Assembly: GCA_003152695.1 (NCBI GenBank)
Contig: PMAT01000090.1
Location: 55,048 to 119,047 of the forward strand
Reading direction: 5' to 3'
From: Acidobacteriaceae bacterium
Lineage (GTDB): Bacteria; Acidobacteriota; Terriglobia; Terriglobales; Acidobacteriaceae
Length of the DNA stretch: 64,000 nt
Shown: piece by piece, positions 32,537 to 41,865 of the stretch
Layout: every line of letters begins with the position of its first letter
Position numbering within the stretch: the stretch's first letter is position 1
Position numbers and translations under genes: made by a program
Notes under the pieces: model-generated
The model's input: only the letters and a program-made list of their open reading frames with translations
Told to the model about the DNA's origin: nothing
The model's database searches: none

Positions 32537-33484
32537 ATGCGCCGCCTGACCTGCCGATGCTTCACCGTGATCGTAGTGTGCTTGGTAGCATTGCACGCTG
32601 TCGCAGGAGACTCAGGCACCTCGGGGTTGCAGAAAGCGGTTGCGCGGGCCATGGTGGGCCGTCGCGGCGCGGCGGTAGTCGTCGATGTCCAATCTGGACA
32701 CGTCCTGGCAGCTTACCATCTCGATGTCGCCGCTCGTCGCGTGGTGCATCCCGGCTCCAGCATCAAGCCCTTCACCCTGCTGGCGCTGCTGCAAGCGGGA
32801 AAGCTCGACGCGCACACCGCGCTCATGTGCAAGCGCACGGTTTCCATCGGCGGACGCAAGCTCGACTGCACCCATCCTGCAACTCCGGAGCCGCTGGTCC
32901 CGGCGAGCGCGCTGGCGTATTCCTGCAATTCGTACTTCACCAGCGTCGCCACCCGCCTGACGCCCGCACAATTGCGCGACAGTTTTGTGCGCTCCGGCTT
33001 CAGCTCTCCTACCGGACTGGCGCCGCAGGAAGTCGCCGGAAGCGTTGCCCTCGCCCACTCTCCGGAGGAATTGCAACTGCAAGCTATCGGCGAGTGGGGA
33101 ATCAGCGTAACTCCGCTGGAGTTGCTACACGGCTATCGCGACCTGGCCGCGCTCGCTAACAGCGATCCGAACGAGAAGCTCTTGCCAATTCTTGAAGGCT
33201 TGCAACAATCCGTTACGTACGGCATGGGACGCATGGCACAGCCGGATGCGCCAATGAAAGTCGCGGGCAAGACTGGGACCGCGATGGCTGACGAGGGTCC
33301 GTGGACGCATGCCTGGTTTGCCGGTTATGCGCCCGTAGAGAGTCCCCAGATTGTGCTGGTCGTGTTTCTGGAAAAAGGGCATGGCGGCACGGATGCCGCC
33401 AGCGTCGCGCGCGAGATATTCTCCGCCTTCGCGGTCGATCACGGCGCTGGGGGCGCCGCAGCCGCACAAGGAGCGCGGAAGTGA
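32537..33484 (+). CDS. Penicillin-binding transpeptidase domain protein
   Basis: A 315-residue exported protein. Signal peptide TVIVVCLVALHAVAG, then the transpeptidase with SSIK (near 75-78), SCN (near 128-130) and KTGTA (near 244), the three catalytic motifs of the serine acyltransferases. It lacks the N-terminal dimerisation domain of FtsI/PBP2 and is short. It could crosslink peptidoglycan or be a specialised DD-transpeptidase. It overlaps the SpoIID gene by 4 bp (GTGA). Confidence 0.85.
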   Translation: MRRLTCRCFTVIVVCLVALHAVAGDSGTSGLQKAVARAMVGRRGAAVVVDVQSGHVLAAYHLDVAARRVVHPGSSIKPFTLLALLQAGKLDAHTALMCKRTVSIGGRKLDCTHPATPEPLVPASALAYSCNSYFTSVATRLTPAQLRDSFVRSGFSSPTGLAPQEVAGSVALAHSPEELQLQAIGEWGISVTPLELLHGYRDLAALANSDPNEKLLPILEGLQQSVTYGMGRMAQPDAPMKVAGKTGTAMADEGPWTHAWFAGYAPVESPQIVLVVFLEKGHGGTDAASVAREIFSAFAVDHGAGGAAAAQGARK

Positions 33485-35274
33485 AGCGGCCGCTCGCGAT
33501 TATCGGCATGTTGCTTCTGCTATGTGTGGCGGGCGATGCGGAGTTGGGCGATCACGCCACCGCCAAATCTCTCCGCAGTGGATTTCCGCAGACTGTGCGA
33601 GTGCGGCTCTGGTACCTGCATCCGCCGCGCGAGTTGCGGATTCGCGCCGATGCCGGGCGGGCGCAGATGCGAACCTGCGCAAGTTGTACAACATCCACCA
33701 TCACTGCTGCTGCCCTGCGCGCCACGGGATCGAAAATTGACGTCGCGGGAAACAAGTCCTCCTTCTCCGAGGTTCGCATGAGCGGCGCCTATCAAATGAA
33801 CGCCACCGGTGATCCGCCGCTGCGCGCCGATTTTCCCATCGAGATTCGCGCCGGTGACAGCCACCTGCTCATCACCGCATTCCTGCCCATGGAGGAATAC
33901 ATCGCGGGCGTGCTCGCCGGGGAAACCGGAAACTTCAAGTCCGATGAGGCACTGAAGGCCATGGCGGTTGCGGCGCGTACTTATGCGATGCACTTTGGCA
34001 GCCGCCATGCCCTGGAAGGGTTCGACTTTTGCGACACCACCCATTGCCAGGACTTGCGAATCGCCGGCATTGATGCCCATTTGCGCAGCATCGCCGAGGC
34101 GACCGCAGGCGAGGTCCTCTGGTACGACGGCGAACCGGCGGCCACTTACTATCACGCCAACTGCGGCGGCACTACCGAGGACGGACACTTTGTTCTCGGC
34201 AACAACGAGCCCCCCGCTCCATTTCTGGTGCAGCATTCCGATCAGTACTGCGTGCGCAACGGCAGCACCCAGTGGCGCACCGAGGTTGCCAAGCGCGAGT
34301 TGCAGCGCGCGCTCGCGGCGGATGGCATCGTTGTTCCTGGCGCCCTGCGCACAGTATCCGTTCTGCATCGCACGCCCAGCGGACGCGTCGAGTTTTTGCG
34401 CGTTACCGGCAGCTCTACCATCACGGTGCCGGCTGTGACGTTTCGCTCTGCCATCGGCCGCCACATCGGATGGGACCGCATGAAGAGCAACTGGTACGAC
34501 GTGAGCGACGCCGGCGATCGGCTTACCTTTCATGGCCGGGGCTCCGGCCACGGGGTTGGTCTGTGCCAGGTCGGCGCCGAAGTCATGGGCGAGGAAGGTC
34601 ATACCTACCGCGAGATCCTCAGCTTCTATTATCCCGGGACGCGCCTGGGCGTCAGCGCGCAAGGCATACCGTGGCAGCAGCTCGCCAATGAAGATGTCAC
34701 GTTGCTGACCACTCGTCCCGATCGCGATCGCCCGCTGCTAACACTGGCGACCGGGTTTGTGCATGAGTCCGAAGAAAATACCGGACTGCTCTATCGCGCT
34801 TCTCCGCGCCTGAAGATTTACCCGACGGTTGCAGTTTTCCGCAACTCTACGGGCGAGCCGGGATGGGTGGCCGCTTCGACTCGCGGACGCACCATCCAGA
34901 TGCAACCCTCCGACGTATTACGCGAGGCGGGCACGCTGGAGAGCACGATTCGCCATGAGCTTTTGCACATGCTGATCGACTCGCACGCGCTTCCGGGAAC
35001 GCCGCTCTGGTTCCGTGAAGGGCTGGTGCTTTACCTCACCGCGCCCAACGCCTCTCCAAAACAAAGCGACGACTTTGCCGACTTGAAGGGCCTGGAGAAG
35101 TCGCTTCGGGCTCCGGCAAACGAAGAAGAGTTACGGCACGCTTACGTCGGCGCCCATGCGCGGGTGGCACAACTGGCGCGACAGCACGGCAAAGCCGCAC
35201 TGCTCGATTGGGTGCAGAATGGCTTGCCAGCGGAACTAGCTTCGGGCGGCGCCCAGCGATCCGGGGGCCGCTGA
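33481..35274 (+). CDS. SpoIID-type lytic transglycosylase fused to a zinc peptidase-like domain
   Basis: From GTG 33481 the protein has 597 residues with a signal peptide (LAIIGMLLLLCVAGDAEL). SpoIID domain, about 75-400: EEYIAGVLAGETGNF with the catalytic Glu (near 137-151), ALKAMAVAARTYA, and YYHANCGG. C-terminal part, about 430-590: RHELLHMLIDSHALPGTPLW followed by FREGLVLYL, a HExxH-like motif (HELLH, near 491) as in MA-clan peptidases. SpoIID cleaves denuded glycan strands. The organism need not sporulate; such proteins occur in non-sporulating bacteria. It shares an operon with the transpeptidase. Confidence 0.85.
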   Translation: MKRPLAIIGMLLLLCVAGDAELGDHATAKSLRSGFPQTVRVRLWYLHPPRELRIRADAGRAQMRTCASCTTSTITAAALRATGSKIDVAGNKSSFSEVRMSGAYQMNATGDPPLRADFPIEIRAGDSHLLITAFLPMEEYIAGVLAGETGNFKSDEALKAMAVAARTYAMHFGSRHALEGFDFCDTTHCQDLRIAGIDAHLRSIAEATAGEVLWYDGEPAATYYHANCGGTTEDGHFVLGNNEPPAPFLVQHSDQYCVRNGSTQWRTEVAKRELQRALAADGIVVPGALRTVSVLHRTPSGRVEFLRVTGSSTITVPAVTFRSAIGRHIGWDRMKSNWYDVSDAGDRLTFHGRGSGHGVGLCQVGAEVMGEEGHTYREILSFYYPGTRLGVSAQGIPWQQLANEDVTLLTTRPDRDRPLLTLATGFVHESEENTGLLYRASPRLKIYPTVAVFRNSTGEPGWVAASTRGRTIQMQPSDVLREAGTLESTIRHELLHMLIDSHALPGTPLWFREGLVLYLTAPNASPKQSDDFADLKGLEKSLRAPANEEELRHAYVGAHARVAQLARQHGKAALLDWVQNGLPAELASGGAQRSGGR

Positions 35275-35286
35275 ACTCGGAGGCAC

Positions 35287-36054
35287 TTAATTAATCGGGA
35301 TGATGTCAGGATCCTCTTTTTCCACCCTCGCACCAATCACCAACAGCAGCGCGACCCATGCGGTAATCAGGATCACGTAAGCCAAGAAAAAGCGGGACCC
35401 CATGCTCCATGCCTGTTTGCGCAGATCGCTGAGGTCGGGGATCCACCAGACCAACTTGTATGGAACATACGCTCCGGCCAGCATCAGCGCGCAGAACCAC
35501 AACCAGTAGGCGGGCCGCCGCAAGACGCGCAGGGAGCGAGCCATGCGCTTGAATCTGAATCCGGCGGCCGCAACCGTGCTGGCGATCGGCAGCCACACCG
35601 CAGGCGCTAGCACCCATAGCAAGAACCACAACACCCAGTCGGCGGCATGAAAGACTTGCCGCGGAGTGCCGAAGCGCAAGAACGACGGCGACTTCTGCCA
35701 GAACCACACTCCGAACTGCGGCGCATATTTGCGAAGTGAAATTAGGAGCCACGCTGTCGCCGCCATGAAAATAGCCCACACTGCCAGCGCCACCATGTGC
35801 CGCAGCGCATGGCGAAAGGCGCGCCACACAGTTGCATTGTCTCGAAACTCTGCAACCCTGAAATAGGCGAATGTCCCAGTCCGCAGCCAGACTCCCAAAA
35901 AGATGACTACAACTGCGGCCAGCGCGGAGCCGCCCACCTGCCAGCCATGCGCGTCCGGCATGAGCAGCCAGAAATAGACGGCAGCCAGCAATGCGGCATT
36001 GCCCACCAGGTTCAGCAGCCACAGCTTCGCCACGCCAGTATGTTTCGCGCTCAT
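35287..36054 (-). CDS. Polytopic membrane protein of the macroglobulin operon
   Basis: A 255-residue protein with about six hydrophobic helices (LLNLVGNAALLAAVYFWLL, ALAAVVVIFLGVWL, MVALAVWAIFMAATAWLLI, FLLWVLAPAVWLPIAST, LWFCALMLAGAYV and AYVILITAWVALLLVIGA). No family motif is recognised. The start overlaps the stop of the alpha-2-macroglobulin gene by 4 bp, so it is the last member of the DUF1175-macroglobulin operon. It faces the SpoIID gene with a 12-bp gap. Confidence 0.75.
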   Translation of the reverse strand: MSAKHTGVAKLWLLNLVGNAALLAAVYFWLLMPDAHGWQVGGSALAAVVVIFLGVWLRTGTFAYFRVAEFRDNATVWRAFRHALRHMVALAVWAIFMAATAWLLISLRKYAPQFGVWFWQKSPSFLRFGTPRQVFHAADWVLWFLLWVLAPAVWLPIASTVAAAGFRFKRMARSLRVLRRPAYWLWFCALMLAGAYVPYKLVWWIPDLSDLRKQAWSMGSRFFLAYVILITAWVALLLVIGARVEKEDPDIIPIN

Positions 36055-39000
36055 TTCACCGTTACCGTCAACGCATCGCTGGTCGAAAGATACTCGGGCT
36101 GATACATCGGCTCCACGCTGGTCGGGCTGACGCGGAAGACTCCGGGATCCACCACCTTCAGCAGGTAAATGTATTCATGCTGCCCTTGCGGGAAGTACAT
36201 GTTGAAGAAGGTAGTGCGATCATCGCGCAGCTCGCGATTGCTGAACCAGCGGCCCCACCAATCGGGACGCTGATCCAGTTCATATAGGTCGTCACGCGCG
36301 ATCGACTCGGTCCCCGACGGGATCGGATCTTCGATCATCAAATATCTCCAGTTGTTACCGCCGACGCTAATGCGCACCGCCAGCGTGTCGCCGACCTGCA
36401 CCGCTCCCGCAAGTTTGTCGAGGTGATACACCACGCGGCCGTCCTTCTGCTGCGGCGACAGGCGGTAATATTCCCGCGCGACGCTCAGCTTGAAGCTGCC
36501 CGTGTTCACCACCTTCGCCTCGTTGGAGTAGTATTCTCCACGCGCCGACCAGTACAGCCGTCCGTCTCCCGACTTCGCGATGCGAATCTGGTTCGCTCCC
36601 GGCGCCAGTTGCGACTCATTCAGCACAACCGTGGTCGCGGGTGCCAGCGCATCGGCAGCGGTGAACTTCTTGGTTGCCACTGTCTTGCCATTCACCTGGA
36701 CCTCGACGCTGTAGTTGGGCTGCAATTCTTTGGTGCGCTCCAGGTAATCAGTGAGCCCGTAGATCACCATCGCCGTCTGCTCGGTTGACTCCCAGTAATA
36801 ACCTTGGTCGCGATGGTTCACCAGATAAATCGCAGCCTTTGACAGCAACGGGCTCGACTCATCAGTGTGGCCCAAGAGTTTCAGCGCATAGGCCGTTGTC
36901 TCGGGGGCCGTGTCGCCGTAGAAATCCAGGAGATAGTTGTTGTCGCTGGGCCACCAGGCTTGCGAGTCATCTTGTTTTGCCTCCGCTTCAACCTGCTTGC
37001 TCAACTCGTTCGCCCGGCTATCGTCCCTCTCCAGCATGGCCAGTCCGAGCAGCGCCTGGCCGTAGGCGGTCAACGTCGAGCGCTGGTTCCACACGGAATC
37101 AAGCACCGCCGTCTCCTGCGTTCCGCTCAACACCAGCGCGTAGGCCATGTAGGCGCGCAGATCGGTCTTCACTTTTTCCGAGCGATCAAACTGCGGGCGC
37201 AACCAGCCGCGTCCACGATCAATCGCGTCCTGCTTGACCTCAAATCCCGCCGCCTTCGCCTGGCTTAGCCCGGCGAGCACGTACGCGGTCATGAATTCCT
37301 GGCTGTCGTCGGTCTGCCACCAGCCCCAGCCGCCGTCGGGATGTTGATAGTTGTAGAGCCGATCGAGGCCCGCCTGCACCTGCTTGTTCAGCTTTTGCGG
37401 ATCGATGTTCGACTTCACTCCCAGCTTCTTCAGCGAGTTTGCCACCAGCACGTCGGGCAGGAAGTTCGACATGGTCTGCTCGGTGCAGCCATAGGGATAC
37501 GAAGTCAGGAAGTCGAGGGCGGCGAACACCGTGCCCGCAATCGAGGGCGTCACGCCGATTGTCAGCTTGCGAGTTCCTGCCTCGGCGCCCGCCGGGAAAG
37601 TCAACGGCTGCAGCGTGTCGCTCTTGCCCGGGACTGCGACCGATCCCGACTTGGCCACCGCCAGCTTCACTCCGAAGGGAACCACCGGCAGCGTCAGTTC
37701 CATCGCGTCGCTCTCGACGTCAGTCAGCGCCTTGCCCAGCACGCGCGCCGAATCCACATCGAGCACGCGCACCCGATAATCCACTTTGATCAATCCGCGG
37801 CTCGGAACGCTGACATCACGTTGGCCGCCGTCCAGTACCTGGAGGCCTGCAAGCTCCATCGAGACGCGCGCAACTTTGCCGGTGGGCAGATAGTTCTGCA
37901 CGATGGTTGAGATGGTAATCTCGTCGCCGCGGCGGAAGAAGCGCGGCACCACCAGCCGCACCATCAGGTTCTTGCGCACGATGGTGTTCACCACTGCGCT
38001 GCCGACCTTGGTGTCTTGCGTGACGCCTCGCGTGGTCGCGCGCCACGACGTGATGGCGTCGGGATAGTCGAAGTGCACCGTGGCTTGTCCGTTGCTGCCG
38101 GTGCGCACGTCCGCCATCCAGTACGCGGTGTCGGGGAATGCTTTGCGGACCTTGGGCTGCACCAGGCGCTCAGGCTTCAGTTGCGCCATCGCTTTCGAGG
38201 AGCGCACGGTCGCCAACTGCATGGCGCGTTTCCCCGCCTGCCCGCTGAAGTAATACGTCAGTGAGGTCTCAGTGTTCACCCTCGAATAGACGCGGCCATA
38301 GAACGCGTTCACAATGCTGCCTACCGTCTCCAGCTTGATCGCGTAGATCGCCTCGTCCACCACGCCCAGGCTGAACTCCGCCGCCACCGGCTTGCCGCTG
38401 CTGTCCGTCGCCTTGATGGTGTAGCTGGCCGCTTCGCCCGGCTGGTACTGCGGTTTGGAAGGCAGCAGTTGCACATTCAGCTCCTGCTGAATGGGGGGCA
38501 CAGTGAGACTCTTCGATCCCTGGTACAGTTTGTTGCCGCGAATGAAAACTGCCGCCACGTAAAAGTTGGGGGCGTACTCCGGCTTGATGGGAACATCCAC
38601 CGCGATGCTTCCGCCGCTGCTCTTGATCACCTGACCGGAGTACAGTCCGTTGCCTTCCACCGTCACCAGAACTGAGGCCGGCTCCTTGCCGGTGACGATC
38701 AGCACGTGCGCCGTGTCGCCTGGCTGATAGCTCTTTTTGTCTGGGACAATTTGCACCCGCTCCTGGGCCGGTCCGCTCCACCACGGACTTTCGCCCGGAG
38801 CCCATAGGAATGCGTCGGTCTCGACGATGCGATTCTCCGGAGTAGTTGCGGTCACGCGCACGCGGAACTCGCCGGCATCGGGGATGGTGAGCTTGATCTG
38901 TGCTTTGCCGCTGGCGTCGGTTTGGCCTTGCGTGGTGGTGACTGATTGTCCCGCGCCTTTGCGCCAGTCCCAGCGATTAAGTTCCACGTGGAACATCGTC

Positions 39001-40724
39001 GGTACCGGTTTCTTCTCATAGTCTTGCGCGGTGATGGTCACGGTCGCCGTGCCGCCCTTGGTGTAAACGTAGGAATCCGGCTCGGCGATCAAGAAAAAGC
39101 TGCCGTACGTCGCGAGTGCAAAACCGTGTCCCGCGATCTCGCGGTTGCCCGCGTCGGTCACCCGCGCCTCGATGCGATAGGTCAGGTCTTGCTTCTTGCT
39201 GTCAACCTTCGTCGGAATCGTAATCTGCAGCTTGCCGTCGGCGTCGAGCGCCCCGCTGTTCTCGCTCTCCTGTTCTCCGCCGTACGTGTCAGCGCCCTCT
39301 GGATTGTCAGCGTCGGAATTGTCGCCCTCCTGATCCGCGCTGGCTTCCTCGTCGCCTTCGTCGCGCCCCATCGGCCAGTACGTCGAGGTGTGCACCACCC
39401 ACTTCACCTTGGCATTCGCGACGGGCTCGCCAAAGTAATAGCGCGCGTCAATCGTCGCCTTGATCGGTTGGCCTTGCAGCACGCGCGGTGGCTGCGCCGT
39501 CACCTTCACCTGGTACTCGGGTTTCTTGTAGTCCTCCACCGAAAAGCTGGTGCCCTCGATGTAGCGCTCGCCCATCTGCATCGAGAGGTAATAGAACCCG
39601 AGATTAGCCTCGGCGGGGACCACGTAATTCCATTCCGCCGTGCCCATGTCGGAGAGCTTCACGGTCTGCGTCCAGATGGTTTTGTAGTCGCGAGGATCGC
39701 GCAGTTCCAATTGCAATTCGCGATTTTGCGGAATGATGTAACCGCTCACCGTCTGGGCGCGAATGATGGATTTGAAATGCACCGTGTCGCCGGGCCGATA
39801 CACCGGCCGATCGGTGTAGGTGTAGCCGCGCAAACTGCTGTCAGGATCGTTACCTAGGTTCCATGCGCCGGGTGTGTTGATCGCGAACTGGTCTGCGCTC
39901 GTCGCCACGACCGCAACGTTCTCGGGCTTGGCCTCGGTTAGGTCGGTATCCAGCAATCCCTGCTGGTCGGTGGTTTTGGCCGCAACTTCTTTCTGGTCGA
40001 CCCACACGCGCACCATGCTCCCGGCGATGGGATCGCCGCTGCGGCGATTGACCACGAAACTCATCAGCCGGCCCGGCGCCGCTTTGGTGATGACCGCGAT
40101 CTCGGTGACGACGATGATGGTGTAGGCGCGGAGCGTGCCATTGGTCGCCTCGACCAGGTACACACCCTTGTCGCTGACCGGGACCGCGACGGTCGTGCTC
40201 TCCCAGCGCTCGTGCGAGGGCACCGTCCACTTCCAAACCGAAACCACTTGCTGTTGGTTCAGCACCGGCACTTGTGCGTAGCTTTCAACCTTGGCTCCCG
40301 ATTTTTTCTCGCCGCCGCCCATCTGCCACAGCCGAATCTTCTGGCGCGACTCGGGCGAAAACTGTGCGCGAATGAAGTCGCGGACCCACGCCCACAAGCG
40401 GTGCTTCCAGGCGTGAAACTTTTCCAGCCAGGGGCGCGCCTGCTTCGGCAGGTTGGGCGCGCGACCGCCGAAGTTATGCAACTCCTGCATCTGGCTGAAG
40501 AACTTCACCGGATCGTTCACCCGATAGACCCGGAACTCCAGCGCGGTCACGTTGTGGGAATAGACCGAGACCTCCGGCTTTTCACCGGGCAGGTAGGTGC
40601 GTTGGCTGGTGAGGGAAAACGACTGCTCGGCGCTGGCACCGACATCGACATCTTCCTGGGCGAATAGCGGCAGCACCAGCGCGTGGCACAGAAGGACTGC
40701 AACGAAAGCGGATTTCAGGCGCAT
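36051..40724 (-). CDS. Bacterial alpha-2-macroglobulin, thioester type
   Basis: The 1557-residue protein begins with a signal peptide (FVAVLLCHALVLPLFA) and contains the macroglobulin MG domains, including DKVYLVEATNGTLRAYT-like strands and YRPGDTVHFKSI near 315. The thioester motif GCTEQT lies at about residue 1076, embedded in YPYGCTEQTMSNFLP, followed by the thioester-containing helical domain (YNYQHPDGGWGWWQTDDS) and a C-terminal receptor-like beta domain. The C-x-E-Q motif is intact. Such periplasmic proteins are thought to trap foreign proteases. It resembles E. coli YfaS in having DUF1175 next to it. It shares a 1-bp overlap with DUF1175 and a 4-bp overlap with the membrane gene. Confidence 0.95.
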   Translation of the reverse strand: MRLKSAFVAVLLCHALVLPLFAQEDVDVGASAEQSFSLTSQRTYLPGEKPEVSVYSHNVTALEFRVYRVNDPVKFFSQMQELHNFGGRAPNLPKQARPWLEKFHAWKHRLWAWVRDFIRAQFSPESRQKIRLWQMGGGEKKSGAKVESYAQVPVLNQQQVVSVWKWTVPSHERWESTTVAVPVSDKGVYLVEATNGTLRAYTIIVVTEIAVITKAAPGRLMSFVVNRRSGDPIAGSMVRVWVDQKEVAAKTTDQQGLLDTDLTEAKPENVAVVATSADQFAINTPGAWNLGNDPDSSLRGYTYTDRPVYRPGDTVHFKSIIRAQTVSGYIIPQNRELQLELRDPRDYKTIWTQTVKLSDMGTAEWNYVVPAEANLGFYYLSMQMGERYIEGTSFSVEDYKKPEYQVKVTAQPPRVLQGQPIKATIDARYYFGEPVANAKVKWVVHTSTYWPMGRDEGDEEASADQEGDNSDADNPEGADTYGGEQESENSGALDADGKLQITIPTKVDSKKQDLTYRIEARVTDAGNREIAGHGFALATYGSFFLIAEPDSYVYTKGGTATVTITAQDYEKKPVPTMFHVELNRWDWRKGAGQSVTTTQGQTDASGKAQIKLTIPDAGEFRVRVTATTPENRIVETDAFLWAPGESPWWSGPAQERVQIVPDKKSYQPGDTAHVLIVTGKEPASVLVTVEGNGLYSGQVIKSSGGSIAVDVPIKPEYAPNFYVAAVFIRGNKLYQGSKSLTVPPIQQELNVQLLPSKPQYQPGEAASYTIKATDSSGKPVAAEFSLGVVDEAIYAIKLETVGSIVNAFYGRVYSRVNTETSLTYYFSGQAGKRAMQLATVRSSKAMAQLKPERLVQPKVRKAFPDTAYWMADVRTGSNGQATVHFDYPDAITSWRATTRGVTQDTKVGSAVVNTIVRKNLMVRLVVPRFFRRGDEITISTIVQNYLPTGKVARVSMELAGLQVLDGGQRDVSVPSRGLIKVDYRVRVLDVDSARVLGKALTDVESDAMELTLPVVPFGVKLAVAKSGSVAVPGKSDTLQPLTFPAGAEAGTRKLTIGVTPSIAGTVFAALDFLTSYPYGCTEQTMSNFLPDVLVANSLKKLGVKSNIDPQKLNKQVQAGLDRLYNYQHPDGGWGWWQTDDSQEFMTAYVLAGLSQAKAAGFEVKQDAIDRGRGWLRPQFDRSEKVKTDLRAYMAYALVLSGTQETAVLDSVWNQRSTLTAYGQALLGLAMLERDDSRANELSKQVEAEAKQDDSQAWWPSDNNYLLDFYGDTAPETTAYALKLLGHTDESSPLLSKAAIYLVNHRDQGYYWESTEQTAMVIYGLTDYLERTKELQPNYSVEVQVNGKTVATKKFTAADALAPATTVVLNESQLAPGANQIRIAKSGDGRLYWSARGEYYSNEAKVVNTGSFKLSVAREYYRLSPQQKDGRVVYHLDKLAGAVQVGDTLAVRISVGGNNWRYLMIEDPIPSGTESIARDDLYELDQRPDWWGRWFSNRELRDDRTTFFNMYFPQGQHEYIYLLKVVDPGVFRVSPTSVEPMYQPEYLSTSDALTVTVK

Positions 40725-41821
40725 CAGTCCGCTCCCCGCAAGATGTTCCAGCGATAGACGCCCAGAAAGCCGGGGTTGGCGGCCATCGGCCGCCAGCGCG
40801 CGTCGGGATAGTTTAGGAGTTGCGCAACTGACAGACGACGGATTTCCCCTGGCGAACTCCCACTCGGGCCGGTGTGATAGACGACGTACGGTTCGTTGCC
40901 CAGCTCGATCTGGCGCTGCCCGAGGAAGATCATGGCGTGGAAGGGCATCCTGTGACCATCCTGGCGGAAGAACAGCAGGTCGCCGGGCCGAGCCCGCGAT
41001 AACTCACGGCCGACGAAGTGCGTGTTGTGCCGCCAAAGCGTTTCCACATCCGCGAATTGCGCGAAGGCGCCGTTGCCGAGATCATTGGCCTGAAGGCTCC
41101 CGCCACGCACCCGAAACAGTGCCGCCGCCAGCGGCGTGTAGGGATATTGATATTGCTGGACGTCGCTGGCCGAAGCTGGGACCGGCAGCGCCATCTCGCG
41201 CGCCCACGCGGCGTCGTGCGGGCGCAAGGCTTCACGGTAGGCAAAGCGCAGGAGCGCCGCGCAATCGTCAATTTCGGAAGGAAGCGTTGGTCCGCGGAAA
41301 TACTGCGCCTCCGCCAGCAAGGTAAACCACCGACGGAAAGCCAGGCGGTCGGCTGGATCGTGCAAGCGCAGGAAGTCGGGAGTGCCGTCGCCGATCATGT
41401 CGGTGCCGTCGAGCGTCGTGCTTAACGCGATCTCCTGCGCCGCGAAGCCGCGGCCCGTGACTCGTATCTTGGTCTCGCCCGGCAAGACGCCGGCACGCAG
41501 CGACGCGGTCGCCACGTCGCCCTCGCCGTCAATCGTCACATATTCCACCGCCGCGCGGTGCGGATCTTCCACCGTGACCTGCACGTCGCGCAGGGGACGG
41601 CCATCGGATGGCGTGATCTTAAGCTTTGTGGAAGTGAATCCGTCGGCGGGGACCGCAGTTGGGGAGAGTTGCAATATCAAGGATGCGGGCGCCATCGCGC
41701 GTCGAACGGTGAAGGCACACACCACCACGCCTATCGCGACCGCCGCCAACACTGCCACCCAGCGAGGCACGCCGCGCATCTCGGCCATCTCCTTTTTGGG
41801 TACGGGCGGATTATAAATCAA
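40724..41821 (-). CDS. DUF1175 (YfaT-like) NlpC/P60-like protein
   Basis: The 365-residue protein has an N-terminal membrane anchor (VAVLAAVAIGVVVCAFTV), an Ig-like part (FTSTKLKITPSDGRPLRDV), and then a papain-like region: EIDDCAALLRFAYREAL with the candidate catalytic Cys, and ARPGDLLFFRQDGHRMPFHAMIFLG with a candidate His. This pattern is like NlpC/P60 peptidases, though DUF1175 has no proven activity. In E. coli yfaT is next to the macroglobulin gene yfaS, the same as here. It is the first gene of this operon. Confidence 0.85.
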   Translation of the reverse strand: MIYNPPVPKKEMAEMRGVPRWVAVLAAVAIGVVVCAFTVRRAMAPASLILQLSPTAVPADGFTSTKLKITPSDGRPLRDVQVTVEDPHRAAVEYVTIDGEGDVATASLRAGVLPGETKIRVTGRGFAAQEIALSTTLDGTDMIGDGTPDFLRLHDPADRLAFRRWFTLLAEAQYFRGPTLPSEIDDCAALLRFAYREALRPHDAAWAREMALPVPASASDVQQYQYPYTPLAAALFRVRGGSLQANDLGNGAFAQFADVETLWRHNTHFVGRELSRARPGDLLFFRQDGHRMPFHAMIFLGQRQIELGNEPYVVYHTGPSGSSPGEIRRLSVAQLLNYPDARWRPMAANPGFLGVYRWNILRGAD

Positions 41822-41865
41822 CAGCGAGAATGTCGATGTGACATTTAAAAGCCGATTGCTAGTTG

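Noticed and set aside
33301-33480. Extended N-terminus of the SpoIID protein.
   Set aside because: These 60 codons overlap the transpeptidase gene and encode an Arg-rich sequence. The signal peptide starts at GTG 33481.
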